Assembly (NCBI RefSeq): GCF_014635705.1
Contig: NZ_BMDI01000001.1
Coordinates: 1,504,008 to 1,568,007 of the forward strand
Reading direction: 5' to 3'
From: Oxalicibacterium faecigallinarum
GTDB taxonomy: Bacteria; Pseudomonadota; Gammaproteobacteria; Burkholderiales; Burkholderiaceae_D
DNA: 64,000 nt
How positions within the stretch are numbered: position 1 is the first letter of the stretch; the number at the start of each line of letters is the position of its first letter. Below the pieces are notes generated by a model. That model did not search any database, was not told the DNA's origin, and worked only from the letters and a program-made list of their open reading frames with translations. A program made the position numbers and the translations under genes. Positions 63,683-64,000 of the stretch are shown here, in pieces.

Positions 63683-64000
63683 CAGACAGCAATCGTTTCC
63701 GTACGGGTGTAGCCAGCAGGCAAGCCGAATGCCGAAGGGCCGCCAGCCGCAGTGATCGCCTTGCGAACAAAACGGTCATCCACCAGATCCTTGGCAACAA
63801 ACTTCGGATCAAGTTTTTGCAGGAAGCTGATATCGCCTTCCACCTTGGTTTGCGTAATCGCGCGCACCAGTTCTTCGGTATAGGAAGGGAATGGATAAGG
63901 CTGGAAATCGATACGACGCTGATTCCAGTTCGGGTGCGCGATCACGCCACGCTTCTCATAACTGTTGAAGTCGCTGACAGCCAATACCTTGGTCAGCGCT
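63682..64000 (-). CDS. ABC transporter substrate-binding protein (C-terminal part)
   Basis: A gene cut by the right window edge; about 105 C-terminal residues are visible and the frame stays open to base 64000. RRIDFQPYPFPSYTEELVRA and FVRKAITAAGGPSAFGLPAG match the C-terminus of NrtA/CmpA/TauA-type periplasmic binding proteins. It feeds the adjacent permease. The overlap with the permease start by ATGA marks one operon. Substrate (nitrate, cyanate, sulfonate, taurine or similar) is undecided. Confidence 0.78.
   Translation of the reverse strand, partial: ALTKVLAVSDFNSYEKRGVIAHPNWNQRRIDFQPYPFPSYTEELVRAITQTKVEGDISFLQKLDPKFVAKDLVDDRFVRKAITAAGGPSAFGLPAGYTRTETIAV

Overview
The window looks like a chromosomal segment of a betaproteobacterium, most likely Burkholderiales and plausibly Oxalobacteraceae. 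That placement is an inference from the ubiG-gph-ssrA order, moderate GC, Bug-type tripartite tricarboxylate transport genes and the general style of the proteins. There are no rRNA or tRNA genes; the only structural RNA recognised is tmRNA. No intact insertion sequence, prophage or CRISPR array was found.

Left part (1-15.5 kb). The 3' end of ubiG, gph and ssrA are followed by a very large sensor protein with two complete histidine-kinase cores. Next comes a metabolic island: an FAD/4Fe-4S 2-hydroxyacid dehydrogenase, a class V serine/aspartate-glyoxylate-type aminotransferase, a divergent GntR/FCD regulator, a tripartite tricarboxylate transporter (tctC-tctB-tctA) and a D-threonine/3-hydroxyaspartate aldolase-fold enzyme. 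Palindromes of the form TTGnATnCAA lie in both divergent control regions, so this is probably one regulon of the GntR protein for a glyoxylate- or hydroxy-amino-acid-related substrate.

Middle part (15.5-35 kb). A small accessory stretch holds TetR with a perfect operator palindrome, an HPP membrane protein, a GNAT acetyltransferase, a CMD-family protein and a frameshifted AraC gene. Then comes a signalling block on the minus strand. A six-gene stressosome operon runs rsbR-rsbS-rsbT, then an RsbT-like ATPase domain fused to an RsbX/SpoIIE phosphatase, then a histidine kinase with an RsbT-like N-terminus, then a hybrid kinase. Around it are a RelA/SpoT-domain alarmone synthetase, two single-domain response regulators and a double-PAS protein. 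After that, a Sel1-repeat protein, a class II cyclic-nucleotide phosphodiesterase-like protein, a dCache-HAMP adenylate cyclase and a coiled-coil periplasmic protein form an apparent cAMP make-and-break operon.

Right part (35-62.4 kb). Twenty-one plus-strand genes, mostly overlapping or separated by fewer than 30 bases, encode a Tad/Flp pilus machine: pilin, TadG/TadE-like proteins, CpaB, secretin, an FHA-fused TadA ATPase, TadB, TadC, TadD and TadE. They are followed by two stand-alone cyclic-nucleotide-binding-fold proteins, a two-partner secretion pair (TpsB and a 1783-residue TpsA with a long Gly-rich tract), a TPR/beta-barrel outer-membrane protein, a FecR-domain protein, a TPR-GT41 (O-GlcNAc-transferase-like) glycosyltransferase and a CHASE2 adenylate cyclase. 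I read this as one co-regulated surface-appendage locus combining a pilus, a large adhesin, a candidate adhesin glycosyltransferase and cyclic-nucleotide signalling.

The right end holds a small hydrophilic protein and, convergent to it, an ABC permease and the end of its periplasmic binding protein (nitrate/sulfonate/taurine type), cut by the window edge.
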